Shown here in pieces: positions 30,270 to 39,072 of a stretch of DNA of 64,000 nucleotides. Both the position numbers and the translations under genes were made by a program. Under the pieces are notes generated by a model. The model searched no databases, had not been told where the DNA came from, and was given only the letters and a program-made list of their open reading frames with translations. The stretch is from assembly GCF_027497355.1 (NCBI RefSeq), contig NZ_CP114909.1, positions 2,666,001-2,730,000 on the forward strand, given 5' to 3'. Source of the stretch: Micromonospora sp. WMMA1947. Lineage in GTDB: Bacteria > Actinomycetota > Actinomycetes > Mycobacteriales > Micromonosporaceae. Every line of letters begins with the position of its first letter. Positions within the stretch are counted from its first letter, which is position 1.

Positions 30270-32918
30270 TCAGTCCCGGTGGTGCCGCCCGGTACGCAGC
30301 GAGCGGGCGTCGTCGGCGTTGTCGTCCGAGGCGAGACCGGCGACCCAGTCCACGTACTCGTCGTCGGCAGCGGTGGTCGGCTCGGCCGTACGCTCGGCCG
30401 GCTCCGAGTCGCTCTTGGCCCCCCGGTTGCGGCGGAACAGACCGCGCAGAGGCTTCGACTTCCCGGCGGGCGCGTCGGCGTCGTCCGGCTCGGCGTGCCG
30501 GCCGCGCCGGGAGTCCGGCTCGCTCGTCGTCTCCGGCGCCGTGGCGTCCGGCAGCGCGGTGACGGCCTCGGCCGGTACGGCGGTCACCGCCTCGGGACGG
30601 GCGACCGGCCCTGCCTCCGGCCGGGCGACCGGTCCGGCGGGACGGGCGTTCGTGGCGAGCGCGTCCCAACCGGCGCTCGCGCCCGGCTCGGGGAGGCCCC
30701 GGTGGCGGGGACGCGGCGCCGGCTCGGCCGGGACACTCGTCTCCGCGCCGTCCCGGGCCGGTGCGTCCGGTCCGGCGGTGGCGCGGTGCGGGCGGCCCGC
30801 CGGGGTGATCGGCCAGGCCGGGCGTACCTCGCCGGGCGCCGCGTCCTCGAACATCGGGAACCGGGGCCGGGTCGACGGGGCCGGCGCCGGGTCGTCGAAG
30901 AAGAAATTGCGTCCGGTACGCGCAGCCGGGTCGACGTCCCCGGCCGGGGAGCCGGTGCGGGAAGCCGGGCTGCCGAGGGAACCGTCCGGCGTGCCGGGGT
31001 CCGTGCGGTCCGGTGCCGAGGCGGCGCTCGTGTCGTCCCGGGCCGGGCTGGCGGCCTGCGGTATCGGGGCGGTGTCCGTGGCCGGGCGGGCCCGACGGAT
31101 GGCCGCCGTCGGCGTGGCGTCGGTTTCGCCGCTCGGTGTCGTGTCGGCCGGGCCGGCGGCGCGCGGGGCCTTCGGAGCGCGGGTACGCCGAGGGCGGGTG
31201 GCACGGCCCGTCGCGCTGGTGTCCCCGGCGGCTTCGACCCGAGGCGTGGCGGGGGCGTCGCTGTCCGCGTCGGTCGGCACCGGCCCGGCGGGGGCGCCGC
31301 TGTCCGTACGCGGGCCGGGAACGTGGCTGTCGGCGGTGCCGCCGGTGGCCGGTGAGGTGTCCGCGCCGGCGCTCGGGGAGGTGTCGTCCCCTGGGCGGGG
31401 TGTGGTGCCGTCGGCGGGTGATGTCGATTTGTCGGCCGTCCGGCTGGCGCGGGTACGGCGCGGCCGGGTCACCCGGGGCGCAGTCGCCGTCGTTTCCGGT
31501 TCCGGGGTGGCGTCGTCCGTGCCGGCCGCCGAACCGGTGCCGGAGACGGCCGCGCTGTCCGCCGGGATGCCCGTCGCCTGCCCGGACGTTCCAGGGACGG
31601 AACCGGCAACGGCCCGGTCGGGGGTGCCTGTGCGGTCCGTGGTGACCGCCTCGCCGGTGCTGCCCGCGTGGGCCGTGCCGCTTTCCGGACCCGGGGCCGG
31701 GTCGGGGCGGCCCGCGGCGAGGACGTCGATGGCCGAGGTCCGGCGGCCCGGGGGCAGCAGACCCGGCATGGGCTGGCCGTGGCTCGTGTCGGCGACGGCC
31801 GGGCGGTCGTCCCCCGGCCGTTTCGCAACGGTCGGCTGATCGCCGGCGGGCAGATCCGCGAGGGCCGGCCGGGCGGCGGCGGGAAGGTCGGTACCGGCCG
31901 GAGCCGCCGCCGAACCGCCGGGCTCCGGCCAGTTCCAGTGCGCCGGTGCGGCGGCACCGCTCGTCACCGGAGGCTCGGGCGGGGCGGCCGGGACGCCCGG
32001 AGCGGACGAGTGCGGCAGCGGGGCGAGGATGTCGGTCGCCTCGACGGCGTCGGGGTCACCGGTGGCGGTGACCGGGCGGGGCAGCATCGTGGTGGCGGTC
32101 GAGCCGAGCGCACCGGCGATCACGGCGATCAGCGCGCCGTAGTAGGGCGCGACCTGGTAGCGGTCGGTCGCCGAGCCGGGACCGGCGGTCAGATAGGCGA
32201 ACGCGACCAGCACCGGGCCGGCCGCCCCGGCCGCGCCGCCGATCAGAGGCGGCCACTCGGCCCGGCGGGCGAGCACCCCGACCGCGCCGCCGGCCAACAG
32301 GGCGAGGACCGGCAGCAGCAGCATGGACAGGCGCTGCGCCGCCTCCGGATCCAGCCAGGAGGGTTCGAGGACGCCGAGCCGCACCGTGGCCAGCGGGCGG
32401 CTGGAGACGATCGTGGGCGCGACGGAGAGCAGCGCCAGCAGCCAGATGATCCCGGCGGTGATCGCCACTCCCCAGCCGAACGGCGGCTTGAGCAGGACGG
32501 CGATCGCGGCGCCCGCGCCGACCACAGCGCCGAGGGCGGCGCAGATGCCGACGGCCCAGACCGGGTCGACGGACCCGCCCAGCTCGGCCGCGCGGGCCGG
32601 TTGCATGCACAGCGGGGCGACCACCATCGCGCCCAGCGCGCTGACGCCGGCGATGGAGAGCAGTTCGGTGGTGCCGCCGGGACTGTCGTCGCGGCGGGCG
32701 AAGCGCTCGGTGAGGACGGCTCCGGCGACCGTGGCGACCGCGGCGAACCAGCCCACCCAGACGAGCTGGGCGGGCCACCGGTTGACCGAGACGTCCACGA
32801 ACGCGCCGTCGAGGCGTACGACTCCGAAGCCGTACGCGATGCCCAACTGGCCGGCCCCGGCCAGCACGCTCACCCCGAGCGCCGTGAGCAGCAGCCTGCC
32901 CCACGTCCGAAAGGCCAT
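30270..32918 (-). CDS. Eight-helix membrane protein with long disordered tail
   Basis: Function unknown. 882 residues from ATG at 32918 (GTG 32927 is also possible). About eight hydrophobic helices fill residues 1-285, e.g. WGRLLLTALGVSVLAGAGQL and GWGVAITAGIIWLLALLS. The remaining 600 residues are low-complexity, rich in Pro, Ala, Thr, Asp and Gly, with recurring short Thr-Arg-Pro-Arg-Arg-Thr-Arg motifs (e.g. VTRPRRTRASR, ATRPRRTRAPK). The gene converges on thiC. The GC-rich opposite strand is also open but lacks motifs. Confidence 0.75.
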   Translation of the reverse strand: MAFRTWGRLLLTALGVSVLAGAGQLGIAYGFGVVRLDGAFVDVSVNRWPAQLVWVGWFAAVATVAGAVLTERFARRDDSPGGTTELLSIAGVSALGAMVVAPLCMQPARAAELGGSVDPVWAVGICAALGAVVGAGAAIAVLLKPPFGWGVAITAGIIWLLALLSVAPTIVSSRPLATVRLGVLEPSWLDPEAAQRLSMLLLPVLALLAGGAVGVLARRAEWPPLIGGAAGAAGPVLVAFAYLTAGPGSATDRYQVAPYYGALIAVIAGALGSTATTMLPRPVTATGDPDAVEATDILAPLPHSSAPGVPAAPPEPPVTSGAAAPAHWNWPEPGGSAAAPAGTDLPAAARPALADLPAGDQPTVAKRPGDDRPAVADTSHGQPMPGLLPPGRRTSAIDVLAAGRPDPAPGPESGTAHAGSTGEAVTTDRTGTPDRAVAGSVPGTSGQATGIPADSAAVSGTGSAAGTDDATPEPETTATAPRVTRPRRTRASRTADKSTSPADGTTPRPGDDTSPSAGADTSPATGGTADSHVPGPRTDSGAPAGPVPTDADSDAPATPRVEAAGDTSATGRATRPRRTRAPKAPRAAGPADTTPSGETDATPTAAIRRARPATDTAPIPQAASPARDDTSAASAPDRTDPGTPDGSLGSPASRTGSPAGDVDPAARTGRNFFFDDPAPAPSTRPRFPMFEDAAPGEVRPAWPITPAGRPHRATAGPDAPARDGAETSVPAEPAPRPRHRGLPEPGASAGWDALATNARPAGPVARPEAGPVARPEAVTAVPAEAVTALPDATAPETTSEPDSRRGRHAEPDDADAPAGKSKPLRGLFRRNRGAKSDSEPAERTAEPTTAADDEYVDWVAGLASDDNADDARSLRTGRHHRD

Positions 32919-32992
32919 GTCGGGCACGTTACGGCCCGGTGCCCCCGATCGCCACCTTGCCGCCGCGCGGCGCGGCGAACCTGCCGGTGTGG

Positions 32993-33301
32993 CTACTTCA
33001 GCTCGACCAGGCGAGCGAGGTAGGTGGTGTCGCCGACGTTCGTCAGCATGTGCACCGCGCCCGGGTCGCGGTAGACCACGCCGCCGGTCGGCTCGTCGGC
33101 GTCGATGGTGGTGCCGTCGATCGTCTGCACCACGTTCTTCGCGCCCTGGATCGCCACCACCAGATACGGGTGGTCGTGGCGGTGCAGCGGCTGCCGCTCA
33201 CCCGGCTCCAGCCGGATGTGCCAGACGCGTACCCGGTCGTTCTCGTACACGATCTCCTGGCCCACCGGGCCGAGTTCGAGGTCGGCGGAGATGTCGGTCA
33301 T
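32993..33301 (-). CDS. Small cupin-domain protein
   Basis: 102 residues. VRVWHIRLEPGERQPLHRHD and HPYLVVAIQGAKNVV form the first cupin motif with several histidines that could hold a metal. ATG at 33301 overlaps the stop of the luciferase-like gene by 4 bases (ATGA); the open frame runs further back but without cupin sequence. Substrate unknown; coupled to the upstream monooxygenase. Confidence 0.8.
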   Translation of the reverse strand: MTDISADLELGPVGQEIVYENDRVRVWHIRLEPGERQPLHRHDHPYLVVAIQGAKNVVQTIDGTTIDADEPTGGVVYRDPGAVHMLTNVGDTTYLARLVELK

Positions 33302-34248
33302 CGCGGTCCGTCCAGTCGGGGGAGCACCTCGGCGGCGATGAGCTCCACGTGGTCGAGGTCGTCGAAGTCGATCAGGCGCAGGTGGACCCGGGTGGCCCCG
33401 ATCGCGGCGAACTCGCCGATCCGGTCGACCAGCTGGGCGGGGGAGCCGACCACCGGGTCCTCCGGCGGCAGGGCGCTCGTGACGTGCAGCGGCGCGGCCC
33501 GGCGCTGCGCCTCGGCGTCGGTGCGCCCGATCGCCACCACGATGCCGGCGGAGAGCGTCAGCGGGGCCCGGCCGGAGGCGTCCCGGCCGGTGCGGTCGCA
33601 CGCCTCCCGGACCCGCTCGTACGCGGCGGCGGTCTCGGCCACGCTCTTGAACGGCATGTTGAACTCGTCGGCGTAGCGGGCGGCCAGCTCGGGGGTGCGC
33701 TTCGGTCCCCGGCCTCCGACGATCACCGGCGGGCCGGGCTGCTGCACCGGCTTGGGCAACGCCGGGGCGTCGACCAGCCGGTAGTGCTCACCGGTGAAGC
33801 TGTACGTCTCGTCCACCGGCGTGCGCCACAGCCCGGTGACGATCTCCAGCTGCTCGGCGAGCCGGTCGAAGCGCTCGGCGACCGGAGGGAACGGGATGCC
33901 GTACGCGGTGTGCTCGCGCTCGTACCAGCCGGCGCCGATGCCCAGCTCGACCCGCCCGCCGCTCATCCGGTCGACTTGGGCGACCATGACGGCGAGCGGC
34001 CCGGGGAGCCGGAACGTGGCGGACGTGACGAGCGTGCCCAGCCGGATCCGGGAGGTCTCTCGGGCCAGCGCGGCGAGCGTCAGCCAGGCGTCGGTGGGGC
34101 CGGGCAGCGCCGGCTCGTCCCCCATGGCCCGGTAGTGGTCGGCCCGGAAGAAGCCCTCGAAGCCGGTCTCCTCGACCAGCCGGGCGAACCGGAGCTGGTC
34201 GTCGTAGTCCGCGCCGCGGTGGGGTTCGGTGAACACCGAGACCCGCAT
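33298..34248 (-). CDS. Luciferase-like (F420/FMN) monooxygenase
   Basis: 316 residues, bacterial-luciferase-like TIM barrel. It starts MRVSVFTEPHRGADYDDQLR; DRMSGGRVELGIGAGWYERE is the typical F420-dependent LLM signature, with VIVGGRGPKRTPELAARYAD further on. Likely oxidises a small molecule with F420 or FMN. It lies one base behind the ABC ATPase gene, so it probably acts on the transported compound. Confidence 0.88.
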   Translation of the reverse strand: MRVSVFTEPHRGADYDDQLRFARLVEETGFEGFFRADHYRAMGDEPALPGPTDAWLTLAALARETSRIRLGTLVTSATFRLPGPLAVMVAQVDRMSGGRVELGIGAGWYEREHTAYGIPFPPVAERFDRLAEQLEIVTGLWRTPVDETYSFTGEHYRLVDAPALPKPVQQPGPPVIVGGRGPKRTPELAARYADEFNMPFKSVAETAAAYERVREACDRTGRDASGRAPLTLSAGIVVAIGRTDAEAQRRAAPLHVTSALPPEDPVVGSPAQLVDRIGEFAAIGATRVHLRLIDFDDLDHVELIAAEVLPRLDGPR

Positions 34249-34249
34249 G

Positions 34250-35032
34250 TCACCGTCCTCCCACGGGTACGCCCGGGGCGTCCCGCTCCATCAGCAGTTC
34301 GTGCAGCTCGGCGCTGATCCGCGCGACGTCTTCCAGGTGTTCGTGCCGGCCCAGCGTGCGGGGCCGGGGGACGTTCACCTCGACGATCTCGCGGATGCGC
34401 CCCGGGCGCGGGCTGAGCACGACGACCCGGTCGGCGAGCAGGACCGCCTCGTCGATCGAGTGGGTGACGAAGACGATCGTCGCCTTCGTCTCCATGTGCA
34501 CCCGCTGGAGTTCGCCGGAGAGTTCCTCGCGGGTGAGCGCGTCGAGCGCGGAGAACGGCTCGTCCATGAGCATCACCCGGGGCGAGCCGATCAGCGACCG
34601 GCACAGCGACACGCGTTGCTGCATGCCGCCGGACAGTTCGTGCGGGAGGCGCTTCTCGAAGCCGCCCAGTCCGGCCATCTCCAGCAACTGGCGGGCCCGG
34701 TCACGGTGCTCGGCGCGGCGCCAGCCGAAGATCTCCACCGGCAGCAGCACGTTGTCCAGCACCGAGCGCCAGGGCAGCAGCGCCGGCCGCTGGAACAGCA
34801 TCGCCACGTCGCGGCGGGGCTTGGTGATCGGCGTACCGTCCACGGTGATCTCACCGCCGGTGACCGGGAGCAGACCGGCGATCATGCGCAGCAGCGTCGA
34901 CTTGCCGCAGCCGGAGCGGCCGAGAACGGCGACGAACTCGCCTTCGGCGACGTCGAGGTCGATGCCGCGCAGCGCCTCCACCCGCCCCGAGCGGCCGTCG
35001 AAGGTGCGGGACACCCCGGACAGTCGGATCAT
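34250..35032 (-). CDS. ABC transporter ATP-binding protein (SsuB/TauB/ThiZ type)
   Basis: 260 residues. Walker A GRSGCGKST, Q-loop MLFQRPALLPW, signature LSGGMQQR, Walker B VMLMDEPFSALDA and H-loop FVTHSIDEA are intact. ATG at 35032 follows GGGAGG. The sequence belongs to the nitrate/sulfonate/thiamine-precursor group. The matching binding protein and permease are on the other strand, reading away from it. Confidence 0.92.
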   Translation of the reverse strand: MIRLSGVSRTFDGRSGRVEALRGIDLDVAEGEFVAVLGRSGCGKSTLLRMIAGLLPVTGGEITVDGTPITKPRRDVAMLFQRPALLPWRSVLDNVLLPVEIFGWRRAEHRDRARQLLEMAGLGGFEKRLPHELSGGMQQRVSLCRSLIGSPRVMLMDEPFSALDALTREELSGELQRVHMETKATIVFVTHSIDEAVLLADRVVVLSPRPGRIREIVEVNVPRPRTLGRHEHLEDVARISAELHELLMERDAPGVPVGGR

Positions 35033-35320
35033 CTCCCGCCGCCTCCCTTCCACGTCGTCTCGAACGCGAGCCGGGCTAGCGTAGCCGGGGGGTGTGCTTA
35101 TAGCACCGTCCGGGGTGGACGTCAGTCCGCTTTCCGTCACGCAACTTCGTTTCCGTTCCGCAACCGGGACGGCGGCGGCAGGCCATCTGCCTTCTCGTAC
35201 GCTGTTGCGCGCGAAGAGTCCCCTCACGACGGTCCAGTCGGCCGAACCCACCTGCCGACCCCGTCGGACCCACGACCCGACCGGCGAAGAAGTCCTGGTC
35301 GGAAAGGACATGGTGCACTG
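35033..35320. other. Divergent intergenic region, ABC ATPase / binding protein
   Basis: 288 bases holding the promoters of both halves of the transporter. I see no TPP riboswitch and no clear -35/-10 pair. A three-codon ORF (ATG GTG CAC TGA, 35310-35321) lies right behind GGAAAGGA, and its stop overlaps the ATG of the binding-protein gene. Confidence 0.5.
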
Positions 35321-36349
35321 ATGAGAAGGCTGACCCGTACGGTCGCCGCCGCGGCTATGGCCACCGCCCTCGCCCTGGTGGGCGGCTGCAGCAGCGACTC
35401 GGACAAGTCCGAGAGCGGCGGCGGCAACGGCGCGGCGCTGGAGAAGGTGACGTACCTCACTTCCTTCGCCAACTTCGGGCGTGACTCGTACGCCTGGGTG
35501 GCGAAGGACAAGGGCTTCTTCAAGGAGGCCGGTTTCGAGGTCGACATCAAGCCCGGTCAGGGCACCGGCTCCGTCATCCAGACCATCACCGGCGGCCAGG
35601 CCGACTTCGGCCCGATCGACCTGACCGGTGGCATCCTGCAGCTCGGCAACGGCCAGGCGAAGGACTTCGTGGCGGTGGCCGCGATCCAGCAGCGCACCAT
35701 GGCCGCGATCGTCACGGTCGAGGGCAAGAACATCGCCACCCCGAAGGACCTCGAGGGCAAGAAGCTCGCCGACACCCCGACGTCCGTCGTGCGCAACCTC
35801 TTCCCGACGTACGCGCGACTCGCCGGCATCGACGGCAGCAAGGTCACCTGGGTCAACGGTGAGGCGCAGGGCCTGATCGGCATGCTCGGCTCGGGCACCG
35901 TGGATGGCATCGGCCAGTTCGTCGTCGGCCAGCCGACGGTGGAGACGGTGACCAAGAAGAAGCCGGTCGTCCTGCCGTACAGCAACGTGATGCAGGACCT
36001 CTACGGCAACGCGCTGATCACCTCCACCAAGATCGCCAAGGAGAAGCCGGAGATGGTGAAGAAGTTCACCGCCGCGCTGCTCAAGGGCCTGGAGTACTCC
36101 CTGGCGAACCCGGACGAGGCGGCGGAGATCCTGAAGAAGAACGTGCCGGCCACCGTCCCGGCCGCGGCCTCCGCCGAGCTGCAGCTGATGGCCGCGTACG
36201 TCCGGTCCAGCAACTCCGGCACCGCGATCGGCACGCTGGACAGTGGCCGGGTGGCCAAGAGCATCGCGCTGCTGCAGGGCGCCGGTGCGCTCAAGCAGAA
36301 CCTCACCCCGGACCAGATCATCGACTTCAACCTCGCGCCGAAGGCCTGA
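35321..36349 (+). CDS. NMT1/THI5-like ABC substrate-binding lipoprotein
   Basis: 342 residues. Signal peptide with lipobox VGGC (Cys23), then an SsuA/THI5-like fold: LTSFANFGRDSYAWVAKDKG, FFKEAGFEVDI, GGQADFGPIDL. Binds a small ligand outside the membrane for the permease that follows. The family takes up sulfonates, nitrate or thiamine-pyrimidine precursors; nearness to the thi operon hints at the last, but nothing in the sequence decides it. Confidence 0.9.
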   Translation: MRRLTRTVAAAAMATALALVGGCSSDSDKSESGGGNGAALEKVTYLTSFANFGRDSYAWVAKDKGFFKEAGFEVDIKPGQGTGSVIQTITGGQADFGPIDLTGGILQLGNGQAKDFVAVAAIQQRTMAAIVTVEGKNIATPKDLEGKKLADTPTSVVRNLFPTYARLAGIDGSKVTWVNGEAQGLIGMLGSGTVDGIGQFVVGQPTVETVTKKKPVVLPYSNVMQDLYGNALITSTKIAKEKPEMVKKFTAALLKGLEYSLANPDEAAEILKKNVPATVPAAASAELQLMAAYVRSSNSGTAIGTLDSGRVAKSIALLQGAGALKQNLTPDQIIDFNLAPKA

Positions 36350-36368
36350 CCGGTCCGCTCGGGCCAAC

Positions 36369-36409
36369 GGGGGTGCGACCCGCCGGACACACCGGTGGGA
36401 CGCACCCCC
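36369..36409 (+). other. Hairpin between binding protein and permease genes
   Basis: GGGGGTGCG/CGCACCCCC outer stem with an inner CCCGCCGG/CCGGTGGG stem, 17 pairs in all with one A-A mismatch. Such hairpins behind a binding-protein gene stabilise its mRNA or stop part of the transcription, giving more binding protein than permease. Confidence 0.65.
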
Positions 36410-36452
36410 TTCGCGTGCCGGTCGCCGCGACCGGCGCAGAGAGGAGGACACG

Positions 36453-37283
36453 TTGACACAGTCGACCGAGGCCCGGCCGGAGGCGCCGCCGCGCCCGGCG
36501 GTCCGGCGCGGTATCGCCGTACGCCCGGCGGCGGTCGGGCTGCCGGCGTTCGGCCTGGTGATCGCGGTGGCGGCCTGGTGGCTGGTCACCTCGGGCCTGA
36601 GCCTGGTGCACCCGGCCGCGCTGCCGCCGCCGCAGGCGGTGGGGAAGGCTCTCGCCGGCACCACCGAGGTGCTGCTGCCCGCGTTGGGCATCACCACCTG
36701 GATGACGGTGCTCGGCTTCCTGCTCTCGTCGGTCGCCGGGGTGCTGATCGGGATGGCGCTGGCCGCCTCCCGCCGGGTCGAGCGGATGTTCGCGCCGCTG
36801 CTGGTGGCGGTGAACGCGGTCCCGAAGATCGCGTTCGGGCCACTGCTGGTGGTAGCCGTGGGCTGGGGGCAGAAACCCATCCTGACCATGGTGTTCCTGC
36901 TCTGCTTCTTCCCGATCGTGCTCTCCACCGCGACGGGACTGACCACCACCCCGGCGGACCTGGCGGAGCTGGGCCGGTCGCTGAACGCCTCGTGGTGGCA
37001 GTCGTTCCGCAAGGTGCGCTTCCCGGCCGCGTTGCCGCAGATCTTCGTCGGGCTCAAGGTGGCCATGCCGCTCGCCGCGATCGGCGCGGTGATCGGGGAG
37101 TTCTACTCGGATCGGCCGGGCCTGGGTTACCAGATCCTGCAGTACAACGGCGTCGGCGACATCGCGACCGCCTGGGCGGCGATCGTGCTGGTGGCCCTGA
37201 TGAGCATCCTGCTCTACGCCGCGCTGAGCCTGGTCGAGCGCCTGGCGCTGCCCTGGGTGAAGGCCACCACCTCAGCCCGCTGA
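36453..37283 (+). CDS. ABC transporter permease (SsuC/ThiX type)
   Basis: 276 residues with about six membrane helices. TTG at 36453 follows GAGGAGG; the N-terminus (MTQSTEARPEAPPRPAVRRG) is cytoplasmic. The coupling motif (EAA-like loop) is visible around LAELGRSLNASWWQSFRKVR. Works with the binding protein upstream and the ATPase on the opposite strand. Confidence 0.92.
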   Translation: MTQSTEARPEAPPRPAVRRGIAVRPAAVGLPAFGLVIAVAAWWLVTSGLSLVHPAALPPPQAVGKALAGTTEVLLPALGITTWMTVLGFLLSSVAGVLIGMALAASRRVERMFAPLLVAVNAVPKIAFGPLLVVAVGWGQKPILTMVFLLCFFPIVLSTATGLTTTPADLAELGRSLNASWWQSFRKVRFPAALPQIFVGLKVAMPLAAIGAVIGEFYSDRPGLGYQILQYNGVGDIATAWAAIVLVALMSILLYAALSLVERLALPWVKATTSAR

Positions 37284-37361
37284 CACCCCGAGACGAAAAC
37301 CCGACGTCGACCGAGAACCCAGAAGGACACCTCAACCCACGGATGGCGGCCGACCACGACA

Positions 37362-37433
37362 GTGTGGGCCCCGGCGCAACCGGCGGAGGGATCAAGCCTG
37401 ACCGCCCGGAGCCGGTTGTGCCGGGGCCCACAC
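37362..37433. terminator. Long hairpin with conserved loop, copy 2
   Basis: 22-bp stem (37362-37383 with 37412-37433, one G-T pair) around a 28-base loop containing GGATCAAGCCTGACCGCCC. A 25-base core of the loop is identical to copy 1 at 27737-27808, but the stems share no sequence. It lies 78 bases after the permease stop and 10 bases before the stop of the convergent lipoprotein gene, so it can act as a bidirectional terminator. Confidence 0.8.
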
Positions 37434-37443
37434 CCCACGTTGA

Positions 37444-38625
37444 CTAGCCGGCAAGCCGCCAACGACCACCACGAGCCACGAGCGTCGTCAACGCCTGCGG
37501 CATCAGCCCGGAGTGGTTGTCCGGCGTCATCCGGATCGGCCCGGACAGCCCGTCGAGCTGGGAGGTCTCCAGCACGTCGCGCAGCGCGTCCCGGTCGACC
37601 TTGCCGGGCTCGCCGCCGGCCCGTAGCTCGGCGTCGGCGATCAGCTGGACCGCGTCCGCGGCGAACGAGGAGAAGCCGTTGTAGCCGCCGAACCGGGCGG
37701 TGTAGTCCTGGAACCACTGCCGCCGCGCGGCCTTGGCCGGGGTGGTGGCGATCACGTCGTCGATCACCATGGTCTGGGTGAAGATCAGCGTGGCCTCGTC
37801 GGTGGAGCGGGCCGAGGGGCCCAGGAAGAGGTCGCCGGCGGCCGTGGCGTCGAAGAACAGCGACCCGCGGAACTTGCTCTGCCGGGCCGTGGTGGCGGCC
37901 AGCATCGCCTGCTCCGGCGTGGTCCACAGGACCAGTGCCTGCGGCTTGCGGGCGACCAGCTGGTTGATCTGCGTGCCGACCTCGGTGTCGGTGACCCGCA
38001 CCGACTCGTTGGCGACCAGCTTCACGGAGGTCTTGCTCAGCTCGCGGCGCAGGGCGGCGAGCCCTTCCTGGCCGTAACCCTCGGCGCTGTGCAGCAGCGC
38101 CACCTTGCGGATCTCGCGCCGCTCCAGTTCCGCGGCGAGTGCGGCGGCGCTGTCGGTGGCGTTCGGGGCGAGCTTGAAGACATATCGGCGCTCGGCCACC
38201 GGCTCGGTGACGGCACTCGACGACGCCAGTGCGATCGTCGGAATGCGCTTCTCACCGATCGTGCGGGCCGCGCCGACGGCGCATTCGTTGCAGCCGCCCA
38301 TGATGACGGCGCTCACCCGCGAGTCACCGCTGAAATCATTGATGTTCCGCAAGGATTCCGCAGCGTCCGAGCGGTTGTCCTTGACCCGCAGATCGATCTT
38401 CCGGCCGCCCAGTGCGCCGGACGCGTTCAACTGCTCGACCTTCAGTTGCAGAGCCCGTTGGTACACCTTGCCGACCGGCGCCGACGCGCCGGAGAGTTCC
38501 AGGTCGGCGGCGATCACGATGGGGCTTGTGTCCTGCGGGTCCCCGCCGATCCCGCAGCCGGTGAGCGTGGTGGCCAGCACGGCCGATGCGAGCGCCGCGA
38601 TGCTCGCGGAGCGGATGGGGCTCAA
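37444..38625 (-). CDS. Branched-chain-amino-acid-type binding lipoprotein
   Basis: 393 residues. TTG at 38625 follows GGAGG. Signal peptide with lipobox LTGC (Cys24), then a Peripla_BP_6 (LivJ-like) fold: IVIAADLELSGASAPVGKVY, VIMGGCNECAVGAARTIGEK, KLAPNATDSAAALAAELERR. No permease or ATPase of the Liv type is nearby, so it may be a sensory or accessory binding protein. It is divergent from the conservon. Confidence 0.88.
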   Translation of the reverse strand: MSPIRSASIAALASAVLATTLTGCGIGGDPQDTSPIVIAADLELSGASAPVGKVYQRALQLKVEQLNASGALGGRKIDLRVKDNRSDAAESLRNINDFSGDSRVSAVIMGGCNECAVGAARTIGEKRIPTIALASSSAVTEPVAERRYVFKLAPNATDSAAALAAELERREIRKVALLHSAEGYGQEGLAALRRELSKTSVKLVANESVRVTDTEVGTQINQLVARKPQALVLWTTPEQAMLAATTARQSKFRGSLFFDATAAGDLFLGPSARSTDEATLIFTQTMVIDDVIATTPAKAARRQWFQDYTARFGGYNGFSSFAADAVQLIADAELRAGGEPGKVDRDALRDVLETSQLDGLSGPIRMTPDNHSGLMPQALTTLVARGGRWRLAG

Positions 38626-39072
38626 CTCAGTCCTCCAGGTGCGGCGCGGGCCGACGCCCGATCACCGCCGCTTGTCCGTCCTCAGTGGAGGAACGGGATT
38701 GGTGTGCCGTACGGTGTGCGCGAAGCCTGCAAAACCTTGCCAATGCCGGGGCCTGTGGTCAAGCGGGGATGTCGAGTGCTGTTTCGGGACAGCCATCCCA
38801 CATGCTGGGGACACGGAACATTAACTGACAATTACTGCACAGAAGCGCGTGACCACTCTGGAGTGACATCCCCTGATCAGGGGGTTGGAGAAAAGAAGGT
38901 ATTAGGTGATCGGATCACGGGTTGCGGTGACCACGACCGTTTCCTGCCTCACTGCGGCTTCCCAAACAGGATCTCGTCTGATGAAATCGCGGCCGTGCCG
39001 CGCGTGGCGCTGGCCGCTGCACCAGGCACGGGTCAGCGGGTCGCGCGTGGAAGAAACGACGGAGGCGATGTC
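38626..39072. other. 447-bp divergent intergenic region before the conservon
   Basis: No gene. Less GC-rich than its surroundings, as expected for a regulatory region. Contains a perfect palindrome CCCCTGATCAGGGG (38870-38883), a GTGAT-CGG-ATCAC hairpin (about 38906-38918) and a GTGAC repeat (38850, 38864). No clear -35/-10 pair on either strand. Confidence 0.5.

Noticed and set aside
30319..31839. 506-codon + strand frame opposite the disordered tail of the membrane protein
   Set aside because: Ala/Gly/Ser-rich without motifs; the - strand frame has a clear multi-helix N-terminus and proper gene context.
35033..35320. TPP riboswitch controlling the THI5-like transporter
   Set aside because: None of the THI-box blocks (CTGAGA, ACCTGATC, GGGTAATGCC) is present here, unlike upstream of thiE.
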